A DNA stretch of 64,000 bases from Apostichopus japonicus (GCF_037975245.1 NC_092577.1:24363398-24427397), one strand, 5' to 3'; positions 12,199 through 23,649 are shown, counted from the stretch's first letter. The notes: generated by a model from the sequence alone, not told the origin. A program made the numbers and translations.

Positions 12199-14057
12199 CA
12201 GGGTTCGTACACTTTTTTCACAACAAAATTCAAGCACTTTTCAAGCACCAAATTTATGTTTTCAAGCACATGCTTATCATTAACAATAGACATTCTGTGA
12301 GACAGAGGCATAAAACATATCTAATGCAATGTGTACGCTGGGTATATAAAGACATGATCAGTGTTGGATTTTCAGGTATTTGAGAAGGTTGTCCGTGTGA
12401 CTACCAGTTTCAAAGATTTTGGTAGTCCTGCAAAAAACTTGGTAGTCCTCCCAAATTTTCCACCAAAATTGTTCACAGCATGCATGTGTTTACGTGATAT
12501 ATCCGAATTGTAACGACACTACACGTGCGCCGCATACAAACAGTATTGTTTATGATATACAATATAAATCCTACCAACTAGAATGATAAATAATTTATCG
12601 TTCAGGTAGGTAGGATTTAGATTGTTTACTACTGTACAGCTCACGTGCGTACGTCCAGCAATGCATTTTCACTCGGCCTATAGACTGTCCGTGTCTGATC
12701 GACTGTTGTTACAACCAGGGTAGAAATTAAGATTTGGCTTTGGGGGCAATTTTGGAAAATGAAAAGTTAAAAACGACCCTCTTAATGAATTTACGAGGGT
12801 TTTTTTTGTTAAGGTTTAGGGGTGCTCTTTTCTAAAATTCAACATGCTGTTTAAGGAAATGGTTGTAAGCATTTAATAGGATAAAGTAAGCACAATTACC
12901 CTCTTCCTAGTGCTGCGACCTAAAAGCAAATTCATTAAAATTTTAATCGCAAAAATTTGCGATCGTTTAGCAAATAACGTCAAGACACCAAATATATAAC
13001 GAAAAACCAACAACCCATCAACTGAAATAGAAAACATGTAGAAACACATAGAAAACAACGTGTGTGGATGACATCGCCACCAAATACGAAACCATTATAT
13101 ACTGCTGAAAAGTAATCGAAGTTAAAACCTTCAATCCATCGCCACAGCAACGGTGTACGTAAAATACAACATTCCCTCTTTAAGACATAGCACATACCAT
13201 CCAAACAACTGCCGATTTTCAGTAAATTGAAATTGTAAACAAAGCTACGCATTTTTTTTTTTTTTTTGCAAACCGATGGTTGTCTACATTTCCCATTGAC
13301 TTAGTGTGGCTGTTAGGCTAACATGTGGTCGAAGGTTGCAGTATTTCACGGATATTTTAGTTCTAGCTAACTGCGTCACAATTTCAGCAAATAAAGAGAT
13401 GCTGAGGCTAGATTTTCCCGTTGACTATGTGTGGTGTTCGGCTACCATGCGCGCGACGATAGCAGCAAGGAAAGTGTGTGAACAAAGCTACGCAAAGTTT
13501 ATTTGGGGGGCAAACCAAACTGATGGTTAGGCTACATTTCCCATTGACTTAGTGTGATTGTTAGGCTAAAATGTGGTCGAAGATTGAAGTTTTTCATGGA
13601 TATTTTTATTCTTTATTTGCGACACAACTGAGCGAATAAACAGATGGCTAGGTTAGATTTCCATGTTGACTCAGTGTGAAGTTAGGCTACCATGTGGTCG
13701 GAGATTTGTGGGGATTTTTGGTTATTGTCGCTGGTACTGAAATTGCTTAGTGGAGGCCGTAATTTGCCAGTGACTGTGCGAGAAGTTTGGGGTGATTGTG
13801 CGCGACCCTCCCTCGTAATTTTTTAGACAACTAAGACATTCTTTTATGTTTTTTGTTTGTCACAATTTGACTATTCCACGGTAATTATTGTGTAACAATT
13901 ACATACAAAACATGTTTTGCATTAAGCATGTTAAATTTCAAGCACTTTTCAATGACATTTTCTAAAAATATAAGAAATCAAGTACTTTCAAGGCCTTGAA
14001 AACTGACCAATCAAATTCAAGCATTTTCAAGGTTTTCAAGCACCCGTACGAACCCTG
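12199..14057. mobile_element. hAT-like element with CAGGGTTCGTAC ends
   Basis: It has perfect 12-bp inverted ends, cagggttcgtac (12199-12210) and gtacgaaccctg (14046-14057). Subterminal sequence is rich in caagcac and cttgaaa blocks on both sides. Flanks are tttaaaaa and taaaaaaa, an imperfect A-rich duplication. The cagggttcgtac end is typical of non-autonomous hAT families in animals. A related repeat at 63362-63400 shows the uninterrupted site. No transposase motif is seen; frames such as 12873-13252 on - are unrecognised. Confidence 0.85.
13286..13715. repeat. ~120-bp tandem repeat, four decayed copies
   Basis: Inside the hAT-like element, the motif tttcccattgacttagtgtg ... aggctaacatgtggtcgaag recurs at about 13288, 13412, 13532 and 13652, with heavy divergence in the second copy. 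Confidence 0.75.
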
Positions 14058-15313
14058 TAAAAAAATCTGAGCCTTCACCTTTTGCCAAAGCTCCTTTAAT
14101 TTGTCTCCCAGTCTCTGCAGTGTTTGTTTACATTTGTGGTTAAGCTCTGCAGAGGCTGTTAGTGGAATTAAAGCAGGACTGGGAGTTGTTATTAACTGTT
14201 GAACTGTAAGCATGAGAGCCCTATAGCCAATCAGCCCTTGCCGATTCTTAGAAGTCTTTGAGCCTGAGGTATGTAGGCAGCCAGCCAAAATTTTGGCAAG
14301 GAGTGCTTCAGGTCTGCTGAGGTAGAGGGGAGAAAGTTTTATAGGGTAGGTCAGTGGTATTGTTTGAGAGAGTGGGTAAAACAGAATTTAAAGGGGGAAA
14401 ATAGGAATTATAGCCAGTGGTGTGGCCAGGATTCTGCTAACGGAGGGGGGGGGGGTTATCCCTCATGGGCCCAAAATTGGTGGAATCTGAAAAATGGCCT
14501 GAAATTTGGTGGGCCATAAAGTTTTGTGGGCCCTGCACCATTGGTGCTCTAGTTACATTGCAGAAATAGTCAAAACAAATCTCCATTTATTTGTTCTTTC
14601 ATTTCTTAACGTATGGTGTCTAAATCATGTTAAAGCATCTACCAAACAAAAGCTGAACAAGTTTCAATCTACGTTTCTTAAAATCATCCATAGTAAATCA
14701 AAAACTTTTCAATGAATCTACGAGGCTACTACAGCTACAGGCACTAATAAAAGCAAACATGCAAACAATGGTTGTGACACCTTGTAGTGGTGAAATGATC
14801 AGTATGCAAGAGTTTTCTGTAGAAGGACGTTCAGCAGGAGCATATTTTGCACAGTGAAATGAAACTCCACCGCAATCGACGCACTCTATCACAGACATCC
14901 GATAAATGTGAACCAGGCCAGTAATGAAGTAATTGTAAACATGTCTGAAGAAATGTCAAATACTTTGGCAATCGTAAAAGATTAATAAGTTACCAACTTG
15001 CCATTATGTGCAATGATTAAGCATAACACGCATCACAAGTAAACGCATGAATCTAACTGGAGCAGATGCTTGCCAATTTTTAACACAGCACAGTGCTAGT
15101 GTAGCATTGTGAGGACCTTTATACTTATTGCGATAGTTGCTTTACTGTTGTTTTTGGATAGCTTAGGCTATTTTTCAAAAGCAGATTATGTGTAGTGCTA
15201 GCTTGTAGTCGAGTAATCGCAACTTAGGTTTACAGGGCGATTAATCAAACTTCCAAAGTGTTATCGCGACTACTGGCGATTAATCAATTACGACTATCAG
15301 CACTACAAGGTGG

Positions 15314-16410
15314 CCACCCAAAGCCTTCAAATTTGCCAGCAGGATGTGCTTACATATTTAATTTGTGGTCTACATTGTTGCATAAAAATGGCAGTGAATT
15401 TTACAGATAGAGATCAGAGTAGGAAAACAGATGAGTGATTTTTCATATCAAGATTGATTCAAAGTTCTTTCCAAATTGTCCTAAATAACCCAAATACACC
15501 AAATATACCTAAATACACCAAAGCATCTGTCTAGCCTTTTGTAATACAGTTTGAGAGAAAACTTGTATCCTTTTTGGTTCACTTCTCAACCGTTCCTAGT
15601 GCAAAATAAGTAGCAAATTTGGGGTTATATTCAATAGCTATTTTTAATCTACCTTAAAAAATTAATTCAGCAAACGGTTTAGTGTAGTGTGTGTATTTTA
15701 AGGTTTATCTACCAAAAAAAAATAATGCTGACCTACTTTATCAAAGATTGTAGTTGCCAATAAAGATGGATACTGTAAACATGAGAAACGTCATACCACC
15801 GCTATAAATTAATCATCCTCACCGAAAGTTGTGGACTAAACCCCCTCATTCCGTAGCATTCATTTTTGTCAGTGTGATACCAATAGTAGCCGCTCAGTAT
15901 TACAAATGAGGTATTCGTAAAATATTAACCAAAGATTGTCTGAAGTAGATATTGCTGCTTTAACAGCTTAAATTTTAATAATAAATTAAGTTTTATAATT
16001 GATTTTGAACAACTTGGTTTGTTGAATTAGCTCAACTTGTAACGATGAATGAAATTTCTTTATCAAAATTGAGGCATTCTAAATTGTGTGCATCATATAA
16101 TATTTACACCTATTGTTTGTTTGTTCAAACTCTCCCAATGATTGTTTTTATGTGAGACTTCTTTTTTTCTTACTTTATTTCTTTGCATAGAGATAGCTAA
16201 TATGCTTTAAGAAATTAGATTATTTAGGTTCAGATGGAGAGTAGTTGTAGCTTGTTCTATATGGATTTATACAACAGTACAAAATGAAATGCTTATTGAT
16301 TACTACAAGCTGCTTCCTCTTTTATATTAACTTTTTTTTTTAAATTGTGGTCGGGTATGATGGAAAAAGCTTGAAAATATAATCAAAGTATAAGTCAAGT
16401 TGTTCATTGT
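15314..16410. other. AT-rich spacer, nothing recognised
   Basis: No gene-like exon or repeat boundary could be supported here. Confidence 0.5.
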
Positions 16411-17753
16411 CAGGCGTGTATCCAGGGGGGGGCGTTGGGGGCGCGCGCCCCCCGGGTGAGAAAAAGAGGAGAGACAAAAAGAGGAGAGAAAAAAAGAAGA
16501 AAAAAAGGGAAAAAAGAGGAGGAGAGGAAGGAAGGGAAAAGAAAAAGAAGAAAGAAGAAAGAGAAAAAGGAGGGAGTAAAAGAAAAACGCCAAGACACCT
16601 GGAAGAGGAGAAACAGTGACATCATTACAGCGCTGATCCCTATTATATAAAAAAGGGTAGCCAGTGACTGATCAAGGATTTCGGAAGGGCGTGCGCCTCA
16701 CCCTACCCCTAACATCGTCAACTCCATTTTTGACGTTTCCATTTTGTCCTCTCTCAATATTGTATATGTACATATATACTATATATGGTCTATCATAACG
16801 CGTGTGTGTGTATATGAAACCTGCTATGAAACCAACTGTGGCTGGTCTCGAACTCGACCGTGTCGTCGGGGAACATGACGCATTTCGGGAAGGGGGCGAC
16901 TGCCCCCAGCCCCCCCCCCCCCTTGAGCATATTTTTTTATGATATCGTTGGTAATTTCAAAATAAAAAATGCTTAGTTGCAACTTACAAGGCCGGGGAAG
17001 TGTCATTTCCAGTGATCTGGGAGGTATTTTCCGCCAAAATTTGCTTGTACGCTTCGCGCCAACAAAGGGTCCTGTGTAGTACCAGTTCCAGCGATCTGGG
17101 AGGCATTTTCGGGCAAAAATTTTCTTGTACGCTTCGCGCCAACACATGGTGGCGCTACGCATAGATAGTGCCTGCTCGAATTTGTAAAGCAAACAGCAGA
17201 TATCACCTTATATCAATGAGGATGAAAATGGTGTTCCAAGATGAACAGCCTCAAAACTGTCTGTGTGAAGTCATGGGCATAGGAGCCAAATTTTATTTGG
17301 GGCTGTAACGACTTGCCCGAAAAAAATAGCCAAAAATTTTCACGCGGTCCGGGCGCGTTCAACATCTTAATGTCAATATCATATAAGCCAGCATCGGTTA
17401 TTACATTGTATGCCATCGTGTACCTTACGATCCGTGAAAGTTGCGCAGTATACCGCGGGATGCTAATGTAAACAACGAAATGTCTTATGTAGATGGGGAA
17501 AACCTTGAAAAGTGGGGCTGACAGGTATTGTGGGCCTCGACGTAGAATCACCTACACAAGCAATGATCCACAGGACATGCGATGAGGTCGAACATGATTT
17601 GTGACTGGTGACAATCTTAAAAAAGGTTATGGATATAAAAAAAAACTATTATGAAATACTATTTTCTTGTACGCTGCGCGCCAACCGATGGTGGCGCTCC
17701 GCTTAGATAGTAATTGGCGCCCCCCGGGCTAGAAAATCCTGGATACACCCCTG
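16411..17753. mobile_element. TIR element with CAGG.GTGTATCCAGG ends
   Basis: The left end caggcgtgtatccagg (16411-16426) pairs with the right end cctggatacacccctg (17738-17753), 15 of 16 bases. Subterminal gcgccccccgggt / gcgccccccgggct are direct-like echoes. The ends resemble hAT MITE families. Inside, a 145-bp purine tract (16455-16600) and twin motifs ttcttgtacgcttcgcgcca (17042, 17124, and a degraded third near 17663) are seen. A clear target duplication was not found. Confidence 0.65.
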
Positions 17754-18781
17754 CTTGTACATCAATTTTAAACGCGTAGGAAGTGCACAAATTACTTGCC
17801 ATTGAAAAAATTGTCACAATGTTCTTTTTTAATGGCAAGAAATCACTAATTTACTTTAGCTTTCCGATTCATACTACTGTAATGAAGTATTTATATAGTC
17901 AGAAAATGATGACAACAAAGAAGTGGTCTCTTGTTAATAAAAGTTCCACTTGAGTTTCATTGAATTTACAGATCTATTTGTAAAGTCTAGAAGAGGAAAG
18001 ACCATCATGGTACCAGGACTGTTTGTGATTTGTGATCTGCAGACTGGAGGTATTTATTTATACCAAGCTGTAAAGAATGTATGTCACATAATGCAGATTT
18101 AATGGTTACTCCGCTGTATTTCACCTGCATATGTGGAGTATGTCAGTAGACCGCCACGATATACGAAAATGTAAATTAATTTCTTCTTGCCATATATTTT
18201 GAGATTTCTCCGATTGTTGGACATGATCATTAGGCAAAACATAAGGCATTACACCAATGTTTCCACAGATAAGATTTAGTTGATTTGTACACCACCGTGC
18301 GCTGCTCAGATTGTCCTAAGATGCAGTCAATTTGTTTAAAAGATACTCATTTTACTTGTCAAGCCCAACCGTAGCTTCAATTTATCTAGTACTGTGAAAT
18401 TTAGTATAAATACAAGATCATATTAATACACATGAGAAGAAATTTATAGAATTATCATGATAAATTGAGAAATATAGTGAGTTATAAATGAGCATCAATG
18501 TTCTTTGTTAAAGTGTTGCATAATGCAGCTTTAAAATAAATTCTTAGTGAATGATTTCATTTGTACTGAGTTCTTATTCAGTGGAAGTCTGATGTTAAAC
18601 CCATTTTACGTTCATCAAATATGACAAGTTATTAGATTTTGCTTTCACCGTTTTGAACATGTCATGCGCCACCTTGATATTCAGACTTTCACATGTAATA
18701 CTTAAATGGGCAAAACAGAAAGAAGGAAAGAAGAACATTTTAAAAGAAAAAGTGCATTGTTGTAGAATCGTTTCTTCCATC
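17754..18781. other. spacer, nothing recognised
   Basis: A short open frame behind an acceptor near 17971 (DLFVKSRRGKTIMVPGLFVI) is the only hint of coding; I do not recognise it. Confidence 0.4.
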
Positions 18782-18871
18782 TCAAATAATGCAAATATAT
18801 AATACCAGTCCGATACAGCACACAGCGAATATCACCATTAGAAACCCGCATATATATCCTGATTTTGTATT
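18782..18871 (-). CDS. MS4A-like gene 2, possible alternative last exon (TM)
   Basis: On the minus strand, after tttcatggaatcag, a phase-0 frame reads NTKSGYICG then FLMVIFAVCCIGLVLYICII and TGA at 18784-18782. The 21-residue hydrophobic stretch is a convincing membrane helix. The phase fits the donor at 21164, so it could replace the exon at 19224-19337 as TM4. The acceptor is weaker than that one's. It may instead be a decayed duplicate or chance. Confidence 0.4.
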   Translation of the reverse strand, partial: NTKSGYICGFLMVIFAVCCIGLVLYICII

Positions 18872-18970
18872 CTGATTCCATGAAATGTGATAGTCGCTGC
18901 CTTATGGAGATGTCGTCCATCAAATTCATAAAACTCGAAACGATGGATATAATATCAGCGACTGGTAACT

Positions 18971-19133
18971 CAGGCGTGGATCCAGGAGAGGTGTGGCGGA
19001 TTTATCAACCACACAGAAACAATAGTAGGTGATCTTGTAGCTGTAGCCTAATTCATATATTTTTTTCTAAGGTGGGAGGGGGGGGGGGGTGGGAGGACCC
19101 CTGACCAGCCACTCCTACCTGGATCCTCCCCTG
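18971..19133. mobile_element. 163-bp MITE with CAGG.G.GGATCCAGG ends
   Basis: The ends caggcgtggatccagg and cctggatcctcccctg are inverted copies (14 of 16). They are related to the ends of the 16411-17753 element. It has a G-run in the interior. No target duplication is obvious. Confidence 0.6.
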
Positions 19134-19223
19134 CAATGTGACATTAAATTTAAGGATATTTCTCGGCAGAGGTTATCCTCCATGGAGTATATGAAACCTC
19201 ACTGTCGGATGCAATGTCGCTCG

Positions 19224-19337
19224 TCAGTCTGATAAGCCTCGCAGCGAATGGGACAATATCAGACTACTGAAGAGACACAGTACTAACGTAGCTACAGCCG
19301 TTGTTATGATGTAGAAATGTACCCTGGTGCATTCAAG
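19224..19337 (-). CDS. MS4A-like gene 2, last exon with TM4
   Basis: A very strong acceptor on the minus strand (a T-rich tract ending tttcattttcattcag) precedes a phase-0 frame. It reads LECTRVHFYIITTAVATLVL then CLFSSLILSHSLRGLSD and a TGA stop at 19226-19224. Residues 8-28 form a membrane helix. Position and phase suit the fourth transmembrane segment of an MS4A-type protein after the Cys-containing loop of the preceding exon (21164-21304). Confidence 0.6.
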   Translation of the reverse strand, partial: LECTRVHFYIITTAVATLVLCLFSSLILSHSLRGLSD

Positions 19338-20151
19338 CTGAATGAAAATGAAAGAGTGAAAATAAAATAAAGGTATGGTACATAACTGATAGAGCACTGC
19401 TAAAGCATGATCCACCAATATTGTCTGCATGGGTACTACAAAACTATAAACTACAAAGATGGTCAACCATTGTGAATAGTTGAAAAATCGTCTCCCACAC
19501 TACCCATAAATAGCATGCAGAGATGTCGGGGGAAATCCTAATGATATTTCTCCATTGTTGTTCATTAACAATCAACCGCTGTGCATAACATATAGTAATT
19601 GAGTAGCCAGTCATACTTTCTAACGTTGCTCAAGTATGGCACTCTAGTCTGGTGGGTCGTTCAAAGTATTTGACCATGTTTAACATCGTTAACATGTTAA
19701 CATCGTTAACATGTTTGACATCGTTAAAGGAATATTCCCTTGGTGAGCGCCAACTACTTCAGTGATCCGCATCCCGTGATGATTAAAGTTGGAAATTCTG
19801 TAATAGTACCTGGTATCAGCAACATGCTCCAAATCAGTCAACCTGGCAAGATACTGAGATTGCACCTGGAACGTCGAGTACTGATTCTTGTCCCTTTAAA
19901 TGTCACATGGCCTGTCAGCGGAATATTCCTTTAAGCATTTCAGACCCTTAAATGGTTTGATTGGTATGTATATCTCTCAGTGACGTGAACAGGGCATCAA
20001 ATATGTGGAGGCGGGAATTGGAAATCCACCAGACTAAGTTTGGTACTAGGAGATTGAACATTGTGGAAAGGGCCTCCTGGGCCTGGAGGAGTGTGCTTTT
20101 TACGTGACCCACCCTGCGGGATCCAAAACGTCACGGCCAAACGGCACTACC

Positions 20152-20828
20152 TAATGTTATGAAATAGTAATACTGCCTCTTTGATGTTCCTGAATCACTC
20201 CATCGAGACACCATACAGGCCCTTTAAATATTTATCTAGGTCGAGGATTCAGTTTTCCCACGAGAAGTTTTAACTATCTTATTGAATCACGTTACAGGCC
20301 TTTTCCCAAAATAGATCCGATGTGTCTGTGGAACATTCGAGAAGGTTCTTCTCACGTGGTATGGAAGTTTCCATAAAAAAGGGGTGGACTTCCAAACTCC
20401 CAAACCAATCAGGGCAGATCAGTGCCAACACACTGATTTTTATATCGTTAGCTAAGGCAGGATGGGCAGGTTATTGGCTGTCTTCTGACTGCGCGCAGTG
20501 GGAATTTCGGTAGAGTGATCTATAAAAGGCGGCATGGGTTCTGCAAGTTCATCACTTCACTCTTCGAATTGCGAAATTGACGGAGTCAGATCATTGTATT
20601 TTTAGTTTGTATGTTAACGGCAAACTAATCATTTTATTTAATTACAGATGAGAATCGACAGAGAAGAAATTATAACGAATCACTAATCAAATCCTATCTT
20701 GTCAACTTGTTTTTATGTGAACTGTCAGTGTTTTCCTCTATCGCCCGTTCGAGACGTCTCATGAAGAAGCGTAGACTACGGCATCAAGATACCCCAGTAC
20801 CCCTCTCTCTCGCTAGTCCCGATATAAT
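20152..20828 (+). other. inserted segment with promoter-like and polyA-like signals
   Basis: Absent from the 33.9-kb copy of the host repeat. It contains an inverted CCAAT (attgg at 20473), tataaaagg at 20521 and aataaa at 20826 right at its right edge. This arrangement resembles a solo LTR or a processed promoter segment, but no TG...CA ends or target duplication could be fixed. Confidence 0.4.
20521..20529 (+). promoter_or_regulatory. candidate TATA box
   Basis: The consensus tataaaagg lies 44 bp downstream of an inverted CCAAT. A start would be expected near 20550. No coding frame follows, so it most likely belongs to the inserted segment. Confidence 0.4.
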
Positions 20829-21163
20829 AAACATCCCATTCTAACAAAGAAAGCTCAAGTCAAGCGAGCCAAAAAGTAAAATACGCCCACCGACCTGCTG
20901 AAACAAAACGAGTTGTCTTCGCCGATTGAATGCCAAAAGGAACCTGACTGAAGATGAATATTGGGGTGGAGAGGGAGATTAGTGTGCGCCGCACTCCACT
21001 GCTACGTATAGTATGTTATATCTTTCACAAGTTCTCATTTTCTATAAACATAAAAACATTATAAGCCTTTGATTAAGACTAACGTTGTCATGAATTGGTT
21101 TCGTTGGCGTTCATGTGGTGTTATTTTAACAAGTTTGGATTTAAATACCAGATAACGACTTAC

Positions 21164-21304
21164 CTTACACTCTCGTCGCATGAATCCTCCATCTTTTGCT
21201 GTTTGACAAAAATAATGATCCATTTCTAGGCCGACTGACTCCATGGCGAGCTCGAATGCCGATAAAACAACAGAGAAGGCAGAGAGAGAAATGTATACCA
21301 GAAC
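21164..21304 (-). CDS. MS4A-like gene 2, TM3 exon
   Basis: The acceptor is tccaaccctttcgtctag and the donor gtaagt. 47 codons read VLVYISLSAFSVVLSAFELA then MESVGLEMDHYFCQTAKDGG and FMRRECK. The first half is a membrane helix; the second is a loop with two Cys, as in the large extracellular loop of MS4A proteins. It aligns with the paralogous exon at 45911-46033 (SA.S...A..L...E.V then C...REC). Phase 0 at both ends. Confidence 0.7.
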
Positions 21305-22786
21305 CTAGACGAAAGGGTTGGAAGAAAAACCGCTGTATGACACAAACATCAGTGTGTAAAAAAAACAAAGGACATATGACGCAAATGCCCCCAAAGGGCC
21401 TCTATGAATTCATCCAGCACATGGTTCCTTAGAACTCTAGCACTCATTAAAGTTGTGAAAGCATTTGTGGAATGAGAGGCATGTCGGAATGAAAATTATT
21501 TAATTTTTAGACGGATTCGTTATTGTCATGGTATATTGGGCCTCTGTACAGTCATTTCATTGAGATTACGCGTGTCGGTAAAACTGGAACGACTGGGTAA
21601 GTCTTTACAATTTCAAACATATCGCTTGACAGGTCTTCCAGTTCAGTTCTTAATGTTCTTTAGTTTCTTCTCATTATGAGCTATTTGTCATAGTAGGAAC
21701 TAAAGCTGGACAAACATTGCTTTGACTAAAATGGTTGACACTGGCAAAGTTCCAGACTCACGTTTACAAGGACGTGGAAACGGCTATCTACATGGATTAC
21801 TAAATGCAATCATGTAGTATGAAGTCTTCCTTTACAAACGTAAAGCAAATAATACTACAGATACGTCTCTTGTAATGCAATATTTTAGACTTTCCATTAG
21901 TTGGGCAAAAAACATGTCGCATATGAAATTAGGTTAAATCAATCGAGAATGACGACTATTGCATCGGCTACCGTCGAAAATGGTACAAGCTTCAGTCAGG
22001 TTTTATCGACCTACAACAAAAGCATCTTTCTTTTTAACGTTATGAAACACCGTGCATTCTCTGTAAATTATAAGCAGGTTTTGATATAATTGAGATCGTA
22101 AGAATGAGACATTGTTACTCTCGGCATCAACTTGCTATCAACCTAGCCTATCTTCTTCGTGATATATCTTTGTCACCAATTTGGTTTCACTGAACGTTGT
22201 GTATTACTCGTACATCTGTTGACTTTATATCTGTATTATTATGTTTTAGTTGTAGATAGTGCAATACATTTATAGACCGCGCATACAGCTTTCTCAAATG
22301 AAATACTTTTTGAAAGTTCATTGATCATGCACTGATTTTCACTACATCTGCTCTAAATTATGTCATTTGTCATGGACAAGAGTAAACAATTTTGTTCATG
22401 ATTTAGGAAGGTATAGTCGAAAATCTACCGTAACTCTATCGATAGCAGTGATTATTGCCTGTGCAAGCAAAACTCTGTCAAAGTGTCCTGGTGTTCAAAT
22501 CCTTACACTAGAAAAATCAAGAACTTTCAGAATCGTGCGGCTTGTGCCGAGTGCCGACAACCTGAAATGGTGTGTTTTCAAGTCCAATCGCCACATGATG
22601 GTATTGGTGATCGCGTTGACGATTGCTAATGATTTGTGCACATGGTGGAGGTCATAAAGGTAACGATGAAGAGATTAACTTAAGCGTAACCTAATGAGCC
22701 ATCTTAATGAAGTACACACGATGTACACAGACTATAGCATACTGCTATTGCTCCAATGGTTCACACTAAGTTTTGACGTTACTCAC

Positions 22787-22843
22787 AAACTTTCTTCTAG
22801 TCTCCACTGCCAGTGCCAATCCAAGAGATGCGCAAGCTAAACT
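22787..22843 (-). CDS. MS4A-like gene 2, 57-bp TM2 exon
   Basis: The acceptor cttctttcttctcatatgcag and donor gtgagt enclose exactly 19 codons, SLACASLGLALAVETRRKF. The paralogue at 46812-46868 is also 57 bp and phase 0 (IVLAGIFGIIAYCKESKGW). A short exon of this kind, completing the second helix, is typical of the MS4A family. Confidence 0.7.
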
Positions 22844-23499
22844 CTGCATATGAGAAGAAAGAAGGTGCAGTAGTTTATGTCGTCATTCTCTTTCGTTATT
22901 AATTAATTGATTGATGTTGCTCATTTAGACATGTCGCTGGTAATTATCTAATCATCTTTATCATTTTAGCATAAAGACGTTCCGTAGTTTAGCGTACTAA
23001 TTTCATCGTAAAGTGGTAAATCATCTGACCTTTATTGTCGTTTTCTCTATTTTAATCTCAAAGATCGGGCTATACACTTGCATTTGTTTAAACAAAAGTA
23101 TCCAATGCATAAAGAAAACAAACCGAAACAAATGCACCATCGAATACTTGTATACATAATTTTTTTATTATACATTCATTCGTCTATGCATCTCAACGCT
23201 TTATCATTTCTGTGTTTTACACATGTCTGTGTACAATTTATTGCTTATTATATATTCCTGCGTATAAATTTTCCATCTTATAAAAATTCATGTCATTGAA
23301 ATTTCCTGCACCTTTAAATTCCTGCTTGTACAAACGGTTTTTCAGCGTTGCGGAGACAGAAGGTTCATCTAATTTTACTACTTCAGTTTTATCTACTGCA
23401 GCGTTGTTTTTGCAGGTTTAATGGTAGTGATTGTTGATTAGTTATGAACATGGCATTGGTATAGTTGACATTATGTTTACTAAATTAAGAGATCCTTAC

Positions 23500-23649
23500 C
23501 GCTACAGATCCCCATGCTCCGGCGAATTTACCGCTCTTCTGACAATTTCCAACAAAAGCAAATATTGCGAGATTGATTGCAGTGATCCCGATGATAATGT
23601 GAAGTAAAGAAATAACCAAGATGAATTTCCTCACAGGTATGGTGGTATT
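23500..23649 (-). CDS. MS4A/CD20-like tetraspan protein (gene 2), TM1-TM2 exon
   Basis: Predicted four-pass plasma-membrane protein; MS4A proteins act as receptors, channel parts or adaptors, and the role here is unknown. The acceptor ttactttttctccatctag precedes 50 codons with donor gtaagg. They read NTTIPVRKFILVISLLHIII then GITAINLAIFAFVGNCQKSG and KFAGAWGSVA. The helix starting at residue 10 with the I.GI...N pattern and the W-G before TM2 match the MS4A layout. The upstream N-terminal exon was not firmly found; a candidate lies behind ctctctgcag at 24253. Exons follow at 22787, 21164 and 19224, all phase 0. Confidence 0.7.

Larger units (their letters stand above)
11553..14410. repeat. 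palindrome-ended dispersed repeat, split by hAT insertion
   Basis: The repeat starts with a 28-bp near-palindrome (11553-11580, centre ccagcatgctgg). Homology to the reverse complement of about 63020-63547 runs through the start (cgcacagtg), the middle (ttaattacaattaatcccca) and the far part (cagtctctgcagtgt...tttacatttgtggtt, ccaatcag...ccgatt, taggtcagtggt). The element at 12199-14057 interrupts it. The copy here has extra sequence (11660-12080, aacttggacacaaggacc-type) that the other lacks. Confidence 0.8.
11455..15305. mobile_element. TIR element (hAT-like), host of nested repeats
   Basis: The 15-bp inverted ends tagtgctgatagtcg (11455-11469) and cgactatcagcacta (15291-15305) match perfectly. 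They are flanked by caatgtgg and caaggtgg (11447-11454, 15306-15313), an 8-bp target duplication with one mismatch. An 8-bp duplication points to hAT or a relative. Most of the interior is later insertions (11553-14410 and 12199-14057). No transposase frame is visible, so it is non-autonomous or a remnant. Confidence 0.75.
20091..20905 (-). repeat. LINE 3'-end copy, interrupted
   Basis: 20091-20151 (ctttttacgtgaccc ... ggcactacc) and 20829-20905 (cccattctaac ... ctgctgaaacaaaacg) match 33913-33971 and 33978-34053. There the two blocks are adjacent and form the 3' end of a minus-strand Tx1-like LINE. Here about 677 bp separate them. Confidence 0.75.

Noticed and set aside
16327-16650. Frames rich in Lys/Arg/Glu or Phe/Ser/Leu
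   Set aside because: Shadows of the purine tract.
17971-18060. Alternative last exon of phosphofructokinase
   Set aside because: The open frame after an acceptor shares nothing with PFK, and the exon at 10178 already completes the protein.
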